Shown here piece by piece: positions 55,139-63,745 of a stretch of DNA of 64,000 nt. The DNA is from Haliea sp. (GTDB lineage: Bacteria > Pseudomonadota > Gammaproteobacteria > Pseudomonadales > Halieaceae), in assembly GCA_024642245.1 (NCBI GenBank), contig JAHEBM010000016.1, forward strand, positions 1-64,000, written 5' to 3'. The position numbers were made by a program, and so were the translations under genes. The first letter of the stretch is position 1. Every line of letters starts with the position of its first letter. The notes under the pieces are model-generated. The model saw only the letters and a program-made list of their open reading frames with translations. It searched no databases and was not told the origin of the DNA.

Positions 55139-56002
55139 TCAGGCCGCTACGGGATGTTCCTGGTCTGTCTCAAACTGCCACTCAAAAACATTGAGCTCGA
55201 TAAAGATAAAGGCGAACAGCCACAGCGAGGCATCCCAGAAATCGAGAAAATCACCGGCATAGCCCCAGTAGCCCGCGCAGGCGAAAAGTACCGCATAGAT
55301 CATCAACTTGATAATCCTGGTGGCATTCATCACCTGGTCGGAAAGGTTGCCGCGCAACTGCAGGCGAACTTCCACTTCGAGCACAACCACCACCAGTATC
55401 CAGTCCGCCGCGTTGATAAAGTCCACCCAGGCCAGGGTCTGCGCGGAGCCCAGCGTTTCACTGTCCACCAGGATATTAAAATGTGCCACGGTGTAGACCT
55501 GCTCGCCCAGGGCGGCGCAATTAACAGCGTCCAGTGGCAGGTATTCGTCGAGGCCAACCATCAGGGAGTAATCGGCTCCCACCAGTGAGCATGCGTCCAC
55601 GACCGACAGCGGGGTGAGGTGGTAAAGGGTGGCCAGTTCCCGGTAGTAACCGGTAAAGGCATACAGCAGCGCAATACAGCAAAAGCCGCGCAAACCGTGC
55701 ATGCCCCACTTCACGAGCCCGTGGATCTTGCGGTCATCCAGCACCGCCGTCTCGAGCTCAAACATCAGCAGCAAAACCACCCAGGCCGCTGTATCGATAG
55801 TGGCGGAGAATGCCTGGATTATCTGGCCGGGTTCGATGCCATCGGCGAAGGTGAAGGAAAGCGCCGCCATCTCTTCCTGCAGGAACAGATAGATATTGAA
55901 ACACAACAACAGGTAGACAACGTACTTGGCGGCCTTGAAAAGACGGAACCTCGCGTCGCTGCCGAAGTAGGTATTGCCCTCTACCGTCAAATTTGTTCCC
56001 AC
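55139..56002 (-). CDS. Multi-spanning membrane protein, unknown
   Basis: A 287-aa hydrophobic protein from GTG 56002 with about five or six membrane helices (for example VVYLLLCFNIYLFL, TAAWVVLLLMFELE, WILVVVVLEVEV, LFACAGYWGYAGDF). I do not recognise a family. It starts 1 bp past the puuA stop and ends 11 bp before mtnA, forming a three-gene minus-strand run. It could be a transporter or a sensor, but nothing in it shows which. Confidence 0.75.
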   Translation of the reverse strand: MGTNLTVEGNTYFGSDARFRLFKAAKYVVYLLLCFNIYLFLQEEMAALSFTFADGIEPGQIIQAFSATIDTAAWVVLLLMFELETAVLDDRKIHGLVKWGMHGLRGFCCIALLYAFTGYYRELATLYHLTPLSVVDACSLVGADYSLMVGLDEYLPLDAVNCAALGEQVYTVAHFNILVDSETLGSAQTLAWVDFINAADWILVVVVLEVEVRLQLRGNLSDQVMNATRIIKLMIYAVLFACAGYWGYAGDFLDFWDASLWLFAFIFIELNVFEWQFETDQEHPVAA

Positions 56003-56003
56003 A

Positions 56004-57353
56004 TCAGACCTGAAGCAGCAGGTGTTCCCTTTCCCAGGAACTGATGACCTGGTTGAACTCCTCGAACTCATCGAGCTTCACGGCCGCGTAGGCCCGCAGG
56101 AACAGTTCACCAAACACTTCCTGCACCTCGGGCGAATCATGCAAGTGGCGCAGGCCCTCTTCCAGGGTTCTGGCGACTTCCACTTCCTCCTCGTTGGCCG
56201 TGCCCTGGTGGGGCTCACTGGGCTTGAGCTTGCCCTTCATACCGAGGTAGCCGCTGGCCAGTGTGGCGGCGAAGGCCAGGTACGGGTTCACGTCGGCGCC
56301 CGGGAACCGGTTCTCGACGCGCGTACTCTCCGGTCCACTCTGGGGCACCCTGAAAGCGGTTGTTCGATTGTCCACGCCCCAATTCAGGTTGATAGGAGCG
56401 GCAATGTCCGGGGCGAGGCGCCGATAGGAATTGACGTTGGGCGCATACAGGCTGATCAGTTCGGGCGTGTAACGCTGCAAGCCGGCGATATAACTCAGGA
56501 ACAGGTCCGAATGACGGCCCTTCTTATCGGCAAACACGTTCCTGCCGGTAGCGACATCGACCAGGCTCTGGTGAATGTGCATGGCGCTGCCGGGCTCCGC
56601 CTTCATCGGCTTGGCCATAAACGTCGCATACACACCATGCTTGTAGGCTGTCTCACGCACGGTTCGCTTGAATGTAAATACCTGATCGGCCAGGTTGAGC
56701 GCATCGCCGTGCAGGAAATTAATCTCCATCTGGGCGGCGCCGTTTTCATGAATCAGTGTATCGACCTGTAATTCCTGGGCCGTGGCAAAGTTGTACATGT
56801 CCTCAACGAAGTCTTCAAATTCCGCGACGGCATCAATACTGTAGGAAAGGCGGGAGGATTCCTTGCGACCCGATCGGCCCTTGGGTGCGGTAAGCACATA
56901 GTCCGGGTCGATGTTTTTGCTGACGAGGTAGAACTCCACTTCAGGCGCCACTACAGGCTTGAGTCCCTCCGCCTCAAATAAACCGAGCACTTTTCGCAGA
57001 ATGTTGCGGGTGGCCAGTGGGTGGGGCTGTCCATCCATGGTATAGCAATCGTGGATAATCTGTGCGGTGCGCTCCCGCGCCCAGGGCACAACCCGCATGG
57101 TACTGGCATCGGGCCTGAGAATCATATCGGCGTCAGTTGGCTCGACGAAGTCCCAGTGACTGTCGGAGTATTCGCCGGTAACACTCTGGATCATTATGCT
57201 TTCGGGAAGGCGGGGATTGCCCCTGCTAAGAAACTGGTGTGCCGGTATGAACTTGCCGCGCGCGCTACCGGTCATGTCCGGCACGAGTACTTCAACTTCA
57301 GAAATTTTGTGTCGCTTCAGCCACTCCTTGATGGCCTTCGTTTCGGCGTCCAT
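56004..57353 (-). CDS. puuA: Glutamine synthetase family protein, likely gamma-glutamylputrescine synthetase
   Basis: ATP-dependent ligase of the glutamine synthetase fold, 449 aa, likely joining glutamate to putrescine (PuuA) given the divergent PuuB gene. Visible motifs are the metal-site EVEFYLVSK, NGAAQMEINF, PGSAMHIHQS and NWGVDNRTTAFRVP. E. coli PuuA is about 470 aa. ATG 57353 follows AGAGGAA. The puuA and puuB starts are 124 bp apart on opposite strands, a typical shared-promoter layout. Other glutamylamide ligases cannot be excluded. Confidence 0.85.
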   Translation of the reverse strand: MDAETKAIKEWLKRHKISEVEVLVPDMTGSARGKFIPAHQFLSRGNPRLPESIMIQSVTGEYSDSHWDFVEPTDADMILRPDASTMRVVPWARERTAQIIHDCYTMDGQPHPLATRNILRKVLGLFEAEGLKPVVAPEVEFYLVSKNIDPDYVLTAPKGRSGRKESSRLSYSIDAVAEFEDFVEDMYNFATAQELQVDTLIHENGAAQMEINFLHGDALNLADQVFTFKRTVRETAYKHGVYATFMAKPMKAEPGSAMHIHQSLVDVATGRNVFADKKGRHSDLFLSYIAGLQRYTPELISLYAPNVNSYRRLAPDIAAPINLNWGVDNRTTAFRVPQSGPESTRVENRFPGADVNPYLAFAATLASGYLGMKGKLKPSEPHQGTANEEEVEVARTLEEGLRHLHDSPEVQEVFGELFLRAYAAVKLDEFEEFNQVISSWEREHLLLQV

Positions 57354-57477
57354 AGGTTCCTCTAGGGATAGAAACGGCAAGTATCGCAGCACTCGAAAGC
57401 TCTCTTCAAGGCTTTTCCACAAGCCTAACCCTAACGTGTTATGCCTTGCACGCAGCACAAAACGGTATAGTTGCAAC

Positions 57478-58761
57478 ATGCAGAATCAATCCCATGTCGA
57501 GTCCTGGTACGCCGCCACCGCCAACCTGCAACTGGACCTTCCACCGCTGGAGGGGGCGGTTGATACGGACGTTTGCGTTATCGGCGCCGGCTATACAGGG
57601 CTGTCCACGGCCATCCACCTGCGCCAGATGGGTTACAGCGTCACCGTACTGGAGGCAAACCGGGTAGGCTGGGGAGCCTCAGGCAGAAATGGCGGCCACG
57701 TGGGCACCGGCCAGCGCGTTGACCAGGAGCGGCTGGAACAATGGCTTGGCCTCGACCGGGCAAAAGCCCTTTGGCAACTCGGCCTGGAGGCGGTGGAAAC
57801 CGTCTGCGGCCTCATTGAACAACACGATATCGACTGCGAATTGAAGCGTGGCAACCTGCATGTGGCCTCGAAGACCGCAGATATCGCGGCGCTTCCGGCC
57901 GAAGTGGAGCACCTGCAGAAAGTCTACGGCTACGACCAGATCCGCTACGTGGACGCCGCAGAATTGAAACAGATGACCTCGGCCCAGGGCTTTGGCGGAG
58001 CCACACTCAACACGGGCTGTCGCCACCTGCACCCGTTGAACTATGCCCTGGGCCTGGCCCGGGCGGCACTGGCTGCGGGCGCCAGGATATATGAAGGCAG
58101 CCGGGTACTGTCCTACACCGAGGGCGGGCAAATTACCGTGCGCACAGACCGCGGCGAGGTTCGCGCCCGTTTCCTGGTCGTGGCCTGTAACGGCTACCTG
58201 GAAAAACTGGAGCCCCGCACTGCCGGGCGCATCATGCCCATCAACAACTATATGCTGGCTACTGAACCCCTCTCCGAGGAACTTGCGCGGCGCCTGATAC
58301 GCGATGACGCGTCCATTTCTGACAGCCAGTTTGTCATCAATTACTGGAAGCTTTCCGCGGACAACCGACTCCTGTTCGGCGGGGGGGAGTCCTATACCCG
58401 TCGATTCCCCGCCGACATCAAGGGTTTCGTGCGTAAATACATGCTTCGCATCTACCCCGAGCTGGCGGATAGCCGGATCGAGTATGGCTGGGGTGGAACC
58501 CTGGCCATCACGCTCAAGCGAATGCCCGATTTCGGCAGGCTTTCGGCCAACACCTTCTATGCCCACGGTTATTCGGGCCACGGCGTCCCCATTGCCACTC
58601 TTGCCGGAAAGCTCCTGGCCGAGGTTATCAGTGGCACGGCAGAGCGCTTTGACGTCATGGCTGGCGTCCCCGCCGGCCAGTTTCCCGGCGGCACGCTCCT
58701 GCGCTGGCCCGGACTGGTAGCCGGCATGCTGTTCTACAGCCTGCGCGATAGAATCGGCTAG
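57478..58761 (+). CDS. puuB: FAD-dependent gamma-glutamylputrescine oxidase
   Basis: FAD oxidoreductase of the DAO family, 427 aa, close to E. coli PuuB. The dinucleotide-binding CVIGAGYTGLSTAIHL is near residue 33; GASGRNGGHVGTGQR and the C-terminal GYSGHGVPIAT complete the flavin site. It should oxidise gamma-glutamylputrescine to the aldehyde with release of ammonia. ATG 57478 was chosen because upstream frame sequence runs into puuA. PuuC and PuuD are not nearby. Confidence 0.9.
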   Translation: MQNQSHVESWYAATANLQLDLPPLEGAVDTDVCVIGAGYTGLSTAIHLRQMGYSVTVLEANRVGWGASGRNGGHVGTGQRVDQERLEQWLGLDRAKALWQLGLEAVETVCGLIEQHDIDCELKRGNLHVASKTADIAALPAEVEHLQKVYGYDQIRYVDAAELKQMTSAQGFGGATLNTGCRHLHPLNYALGLARAALAAGARIYEGSRVLSYTEGGQITVRTDRGEVRARFLVVACNGYLEKLEPRTAGRIMPINNYMLATEPLSEELARRLIRDDASISDSQFVINYWKLSADNRLLFGGGESYTRRFPADIKGFVRKYMLRIYPELADSRIEYGWGGTLAITLKRMPDFGRLSANTFYAHGYSGHGVPIATLAGKLLAEVISGTAERFDVMAGVPAGQFPGGTLLRWPGLVAGMLFYSLRDRIG

Positions 58762-58865
58762 GGCCTACCGTCAAACCCAGGGACCGCGTCTGTCACTGCC
58801 GCGCCATAGACTGCTAGAATATCCCTTCGAAGCCACTTACCGATACGCTCACTGGAACTGCGCCC

Positions 58866-59888
58866 GTGCTACCCAAAACCCTGCCAATTCGGCAGCAGGA
58901 CGATTGGCAAAGCCAACTCCGCAATGTCATCAGTTCGGCCCAGCAGCTGTTGTCCCTGCTGGAACTCGCTCCAGGCGACGTCGGCTTCTCTGCCGAGGCC
59001 TGCCGCGATTTTTCCCTCAAGGTACCCATGGCCTTTGTCCGCAGGATGCAAGCCGGTGACCCTCGCGACCCACTGCTGTTGCAGGTGCTGGCACGACAGG
59101 AGGAAATGGTGGTATCCCCCGGTTTCAGCTCCGATCCGGTTGGGGAAACCGGTGCCGCCAATCCCGCGCGCGGAATCATACAGAAATACCACGGGCGCGT
59201 GCTTTTACTGGTAAGCAGCGGGTGTGCAATAAATTGCCGCTACTGCTTCAGGCGCCACTTCCCGTATGCCCAAAACCAGAACAGCCGCAGCGAATGGCGT
59301 GAGGCGCTTGGCTACATCGCCAGCAATACCGACACCACGGAGGTCATCCTCAGTGGCGGCGACCCGCTGCTGGCAAGTGATGCCCACCTGGATGAACTCG
59401 TGACACAGATAGCCGCCATACCTCATGTTCGCCGCCTGCGCATCCACACGCGCCTACCGGTGGTTATCCCTGACCGGGTGACCCCGGCATTACTTCGCGC
59501 AACGACCCGCCCGGGCCTGCGCACCATCGTGGTTATCCACAGCAACCACGCGAATGAGATAGACGCTGCCGTCGAGTCGGCGCTGGAGCGCATGGCGCGC
59601 CACGATATCGTATTGTTAAACCAGGCAGTTCTGCTGGCCGGAGTCAACGATAGCGCCCGTACCCTGGCGGCACTCAGCGAGCGCCTGTTCGCCTCTGGAG
59701 TAATGCCCTATTACCTGCACCTGCTGGATAAGGTTCAGGGTGCCGCACATTTCGACGTACCCCAGGAGCAGGCGCGCCAACTGATGGCAGAGGTCACCGC
59801 TCGACTGCCAGGGTACCTTGTACCAAAGCTCGTGCGCGAAGTAGCCGGAGCGCCTTCCAAGCTCGGCCTTAATGACATTTATCCATAG
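58866..59888 (+). CDS. epmB: EF-P beta-lysylation protein EpmB (lysine 2,3-aminomutase-like)
   Basis: Radical SAM, pyridoxal-phosphate aminomutase that converts L-alpha-lysine to (R)-beta-lysine for modification of elongation factor P. The 340-aa protein has the cluster motif CAINCRYCFRRHFPY, SGGDPLL, VPKLVREV and PLP-site residues typical of KamA/EpmB. GTG 58866. The usual neighbours epmA and efp are not here; the SDR gene follows 8 bp later. Confidence 0.93.
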   Translation: MLPKTLPIRQQDDWQSQLRNVISSAQQLLSLLELAPGDVGFSAEACRDFSLKVPMAFVRRMQAGDPRDPLLLQVLARQEEMVVSPGFSSDPVGETGAANPARGIIQKYHGRVLLLVSSGCAINCRYCFRRHFPYAQNQNSRSEWREALGYIASNTDTTEVILSGGDPLLASDAHLDELVTQIAAIPHVRRLRIHTRLPVVIPDRVTPALLRATTRPGLRTIVVIHSNHANEIDAAVESALERMARHDIVLLNQAVLLAGVNDSARTLAALSERLFASGVMPYYLHLLDKVQGAAHFDVPQEQARQLMAEVTARLPGYLVPKLVREVAGAPSKLGLNDIYP

Positions 59889-59896
59889 GTCGTACT

Positions 59897-60766
59897 ATGT
59901 CGGATAAAAAAACAGTCGCCATCGTGACAGGTGCCAGCCGCGGGGCTGGTCGTGGTATCGCCATTGCCCTGGGTCGTCATGGCTGTATTGTCTACGTAAC
60001 GGGTCGTTCACTGAAAAGCGGGGACGCGCCATTACCCGGAACTGTTTATGACACTGCCGATGCAGTCTCCGCTGCCGGTGGCCATGGTGTGGCCGTCGGT
60101 GTCGACCACGCCAACGACGAACAGGTAAAAGCGCTTTTCGATAGAGTCATCGAAGAGCAGGGGCAACTGGATATTCTTGTCAGTAACGCTTTCGCCGCCC
60201 ACGATGAAATGACAACAGGGGGGAATTTTTGGGAGAAGCCTCTCGACCTTGTCGATATGTGGCAAGTGGGACTCAGGGGCTCCTACGTGTCCGCCTATTA
60301 CGCGGCGCAAATTTTTGCCCGGCAGAATCATGGATTAATCGTATTTACTTCCGCTCCTGGCGCCCGACATTATGTATTTGGACCCGCCTATGGCGTGCAT
60401 AAGGCCGGGCTGGACAAAATGGCTGCTGATATGGCGGTGGACCTCAGGGACTGCAATGCAGCGTCCGTATCAATATGGATGGGCGCGCTATTAACAGAGC
60501 GCATGCAGTCCATGCGAGAAAACGAGCCGGAAAAATACCAACACCTGAACGATGAAAATATGGAGACGCCTGAACTTACCGGGCATCTTATATGGGAGAT
60601 CCACAATGATCCCGAACTCATGTCATTGAGCGGCCAAACGGTCATCGGGGCGGAAATCGCTTTGAAATATGGCGTTAAGGACGCCCACGGGCGACAGCCA
60701 CCCTCCTGCCGGGATCGGTATGGCGTATCCCCGGTTGCACAGCACCCCTTTATCATTCGCGGCTAG
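59897..60766 (+). CDS. Short-chain dehydrogenase/reductase
   Basis: A 289-aa NAD(P)-dependent SDR. The N-terminal cofactor motif TGASRGAGRGIAIALG and the catalytic pair Tyr-x-x-x-Lys (YGVHKAG) are intact; the preceding Ser lies in TSAPGA. An extended C-terminus of about 40 residues resembles DHRS1-type members. The substrate is not identifiable. It begins 8 bp after epmB. Confidence 0.88.
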   Translation: MSDKKTVAIVTGASRGAGRGIAIALGRHGCIVYVTGRSLKSGDAPLPGTVYDTADAVSAAGGHGVAVGVDHANDEQVKALFDRVIEEQGQLDILVSNAFAAHDEMTTGGNFWEKPLDLVDMWQVGLRGSYVSAYYAAQIFARQNHGLIVFTSAPGARHYVFGPAYGVHKAGLDKMAADMAVDLRDCNAASVSIWMGALLTERMQSMRENEPEKYQHLNDENMETPELTGHLIWEIHNDPELMSLSGQTVIGAEIALKYGVKDAHGRQPPSCRDRYGVSPVAQHPFIIRG

Positions 60767-60887
60767 ATTCGGTCCGGGCCGCTTTTAATTACCAGGATGG
60801 CAACAGGCCGACCTGGCTGAACCACGCCAACAGTGCTGGGACATTAACGAATTGGCCGGAGCTGCCCTCTAAATAACGGAGAAAATT

Positions 60888-61460
60888 ATGTCTGATACTG
60901 ACGAGCGACTTGCGCAGCTTGAAAGAAAAGTCCAGGAGATTACCGACCGGCAGGAGATACTTGATTGTATCGTGCGAAACGCCAGGGGCTGCGACCGGCA
61001 CGATGTCGAGCTGCTGGCCAGCTCCTATCATGAGGACGGCATCGATGAACACGGTGCAGCCCATATTATTGCCGGGCCAAAATACCCTGAATGGGCAAAT
61101 GAAACTCACGCCAAGGGGTCCATTCAGAATCTGCATAACATCACTAACCACAGTTGCGAAATTAACGGCGACGTGGCGCATGCCGAAAGTTACGTGATCG
61201 GACTTTTTTTCAATGCAGATGGTAAAACAGCACGGCTTTTGTCCGGCAGGTATATCGATCGCCTGGAGCGCCGCGAGGGGGAGTGGCGAATCGCATTGAG
61301 ACGCTGCACCGTAGAGGTCGGTATGACTGCGGATGCCGCATTCATGAACTCGGACTATTTCCGTGACATGGGTTTCCTGAAAGGGCTCAGGAACGACAGG
61401 GATGTCTGCTACCAACGCCCGGTATCTTTGAATGAGACTCCGGCCGGTCACCGTTGGTGA
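60888..61460 (+). CDS. SnoaL-like (NTF2-fold) protein
   Basis: A 190-aa cytosolic protein of the SnoaL-like/NTF2 cone fold. An N-terminal helix precedes the motif YHEDGIDEHG and the later strands HAESYVIGLFF and ARLLSGRYIDRLERR. Such domains bind or isomerise small cyclic substrates. It follows the SDR by 121 bp, and many SDR/SnoaL pairs work on steroid- or aromatic-like compounds, but the pairing here is only circumstantial. Confidence 0.8.
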   Translation: MSDTDERLAQLERKVQEITDRQEILDCIVRNARGCDRHDVELLASSYHEDGIDEHGAAHIIAGPKYPEWANETHAKGSIQNLHNITNHSCEINGDVAHAESYVIGLFFNADGKTARLLSGRYIDRLERREGEWRIALRRCTVEVGMTADAAFMNSDYFRDMGFLKGLRNDRDVCYQRPVSLNETPAGHRW

Positions 61461-61656
61461 CCTTTTCTCGCCCCGGCGCGAGACCTCATGGTCCGGCTAT
61501 AGTACTGGCCGGGGACTGGATGTAATATGGCGTGCGGCGATGCTGCCCGGATGAAGCCATACTCCGGGGGGTTGCCCCGGGTTGCTCGGATAACAATAAA
61601 AAGTCGATAGCGGGATTATCCGTCACCGCCCTCGTACTGTTCGGGAGAATGGATTG

Positions 61657-62922
61657 ATGGCTGCAGGGGCGGTTGTAGCAGATATTGGCTCGGACGCCGT
61701 GCTGCGGGTTCTGGCAATGACCGAGAAACTTGCGGCTAACTTTGACCTGAACAGTCTCCTCACCGAAGTGCTGGAGACCGGCATGCATTTGCTGGATGCC
61801 GAAATGGGGGCATTGTGGTTGTATCAGCAGGATACGCACGAGCTGGTCAGCCTGCTTCCTGCGATGGAGGTGCCCCTTCGAGCGGCCATGGGTGTCGGAC
61901 TTTGCGGCATCTGTGCCGCCGAGCGCCGCATAATCAATGTGCTGGATGCTCTTGCCGACCCGCGTTTTCGTGGCTCCATTGACAGGGCTGTGGGCTTCAC
62001 CACGCGCTCCATGCTGAACGTACCCCTGATAGGGCGGGATGGTGCGCTAATCGGTGTCCTGCAATTTCTCGATGAGCAGCTGGCCGGTTATGACCGGAAA
62101 TCAGAGACACTCGCTGCCGTGCTCGCTGCCCAGTGCTCGGTGGCACTGCAACATGCTCACCTCAGTGACAGGATGCAGCAAAGCGAACAGCTACACCGGG
62201 AGGTTGAGGTCGCCCGGGAGATCCAGAGAGGTACCCTGCCCACGAACATGCCACAGGTGCCCGGTTATGAGGCCCACGGGCATTTCGTTCCGGCTACCTA
62301 TGCAGGCGGTGATTTGTTCGACCTGGTGGTCCTGGATGGGAAATTGTTCGTTTTACTGGGTGATGCCACCGGTCACGGATTCGGTCCCGCACTGTCGGCA
62401 ACGCAGATGCAGGCAATGCTGCGCGTGGCATTCCGTTGCGGCGCCGACCTCGAGCAAGCCTACATGCACGTCAACAATCAGCTGGCGGAAGACCTGCCGG
62501 CGGATCGCTTTATCACCGCGTTCATGGGTTTACTGGACCCGCTCACACACGAACTTCGCTTCCACTCCGCTGGCCAGGGCCCAATCCTGCACTACAGGGC
62601 CGCCAGACACCTGGCGGAATGGCATCAGCCAACCACTTTCCCGGTCGGCATACTGGAAATCGATCAAGTCGATGCTGCGAAGTCACTTGGACTCGAACCC
62701 GGCGACATTATCGGCCTGATCTCGGACGGGCTCTATGAATACGCCAATCCCGCCGGCGAGCTGTTCGGCGAGGACCGCGTGGCGGCCATCCTGGAGCGGA
62801 GTCAGGACTTGCCGATGTCGGAACTGTGCGCGGTATTGCTGGAGGAAGCGCAGCGTTTCGGTGACGGTGCGCCGCAAGCAGACGATATCACGCTGGTGTT
62901 ACTGAAACGCCAGGGTGGCTGA
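61657..62922 (+). CDS. GAF-PP2C (SpoIIE/RsbU-type) serine phosphatase
   Basis: Regulatory phosphatase expected to dephosphorylate a STAS anti-anti-sigma protein. A GAF sensor domain spans residues 10-160 (ending with FLDEQLAGYD), a short coiled link follows (MQQSEQLHREVEVAREIQ), then the PP2C_SIG domain (about 195-415) with metal-site residues in YAGGDLFD, LGDATGHG and QADDITLV. ATG 61657 follows GGAGA by 8 nt; a TTG directly before it (61654) is less likely. It heads the partner-switch module. Confidence 0.9.
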   Translation: MAAGAVVADIGSDAVLRVLAMTEKLAANFDLNSLLTEVLETGMHLLDAEMGALWLYQQDTHELVSLLPAMEVPLRAAMGVGLCGICAAERRIINVLDALADPRFRGSIDRAVGFTTRSMLNVPLIGRDGALIGVLQFLDEQLAGYDRKSETLAAVLAAQCSVALQHAHLSDRMQQSEQLHREVEVAREIQRGTLPTNMPQVPGYEAHGHFVPATYAGGDLFDLVVLDGKLFVLLGDATGHGFGPALSATQMQAMLRVAFRCGADLEQAYMHVNNQLAEDLPADRFITAFMGLLDPLTHELRFHSAGQGPILHYRAARHLAEWHQPTTFPVGILEIDQVDAAKSLGLEPGDIIGLISDGLYEYANPAGELFGEDRVAAILERSQDLPMSELCAVLLEEAQRFGDGAPQADDITLVLLKRQGG

Positions 62923-62930
62923 ACCCTTGT

Positions 62931-63359
62931 ATGGAGTTGAGAGCAGTGAAAACAACCTACCCCAGAAGCATCGATGCGCTGGAGTTGATCGTCGCGGACA
63001 CGTCGCGATGCTTTCACGAGAAAGGCATCGACGCCTCGCTGCGCGGTACGATCGACCTGGCGATCGAGGAGCTGTTCGTGAATATGGTGAAGTACAACCA
63101 GGGAGCGGTTCACAAGATTGTTATCGACATTCGCCCGATTGATGGCGGCGTCGAGGTCAGCCTGACGGATTTCGACGTCGATCGCTTTGACCCGTCCCAG
63201 CCGCGTCCGGTCGACATCGATGCGCCCCTGGCCGAGAGGGAGGGAGGTGGCCTGGGCCTGTACCTGATTCACAAGATGGTCGACTCCATTCAGTACGAAT
63301 ACCGGAACCGGCAGAGCAGGATCACAATCACCAAACGAGTGGAAGACGCCAATGTTTGA
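62931..63359 (+). CDS. Anti-sigma-type HATPase (RsbW-like) kinase
   Basis: A 142-aa GHKL ATPase of the RsbW/SpoIIAB class. The N-box EELFVNMV and the G2 box EREGGGLGLYLI are good. The G1 box, usually Asp-x-Gly-x, reads LTDFDVDRFDP and lacks the glycine. It would phosphorylate the STAS partner and sequester a sigma factor or other target. ATG 62931 has a weak ribosome site; GTG 62946 behind GGAG is a strong alternative. It overlaps the STAS gene by 8 bp. Confidence 0.85.
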   Translation: MELRAVKTTYPRSIDALELIVADTSRCFHEKGIDASLRGTIDLAIEELFVNMVKYNQGAVHKIVIDIRPIDGGVEVSLTDFDVDRFDPSQPRPVDIDAPLAEREGGGLGLYLIHKMVDSIQYEYRNRQSRITITKRVEDANV

Positions 63360-63648
63360 TATCGAAACCAACGAGCTTGGACAGGTCGCCGTTTCCGGTC
63401 GCCTGGATGCGGCGCAGGCACCCCGAGCTCAAGCCTTCCTCGACCAGGTGGCGGGCGAGTGCGTCATCGATATGAAAGCCCTGGAGTATGTATCCAGCGC
63501 CGGGCTGGGCGTTCTGCTTAAAACCCACAAGCGACTGATGGCGGGCGGCAGCGGCATACGCCTTGTGAATGTCAGACCTCACATCAACGATATTTTTCGC
63601 TATTCAGGTTTCGATCGCCTGTTCAAGATCGAATTGGCTGCCGACTGA
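63352..63648 (+). CDS. STAS-domain anti-sigma factor antagonist
   Basis: A 98-aa STAS protein (SpoIIAA/RsbV-like). The phosphorylation loop YVSSAGLGVLL carries the expected serine, and the domain ends in VRPHINDIFRYSGF. It is the substrate of the upstream kinase and phosphatase. Its start overlaps the kinase gene by 8 bp, consistent with stoichiometric expression. Confidence 0.9.
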   Translation: MFDIETNELGQVAVSGRLDAAQAPRAQAFLDQVAGECVIDMKALEYVSSAGLGVLLKTHKRLMAGGSGIRLVNVRPHINDIFRYSGFDRLFKIELAAD

Positions 63649-63745
63649 CAGGGCGGCGCAATGACCCCCACAAATAATCGCGTCTGCTACCAACTTCTGG
63701 CCGCGCCAACGGTACTTATTTCTGAATAGCGATGATCTGGCACTC

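Noticed and set aside
57446-57471. TTGCAC/TATAGT promoter for puuB
   Set aside because: The spacing between the two hexamers is 14 bp, too short for a standard sigma-70 promoter.
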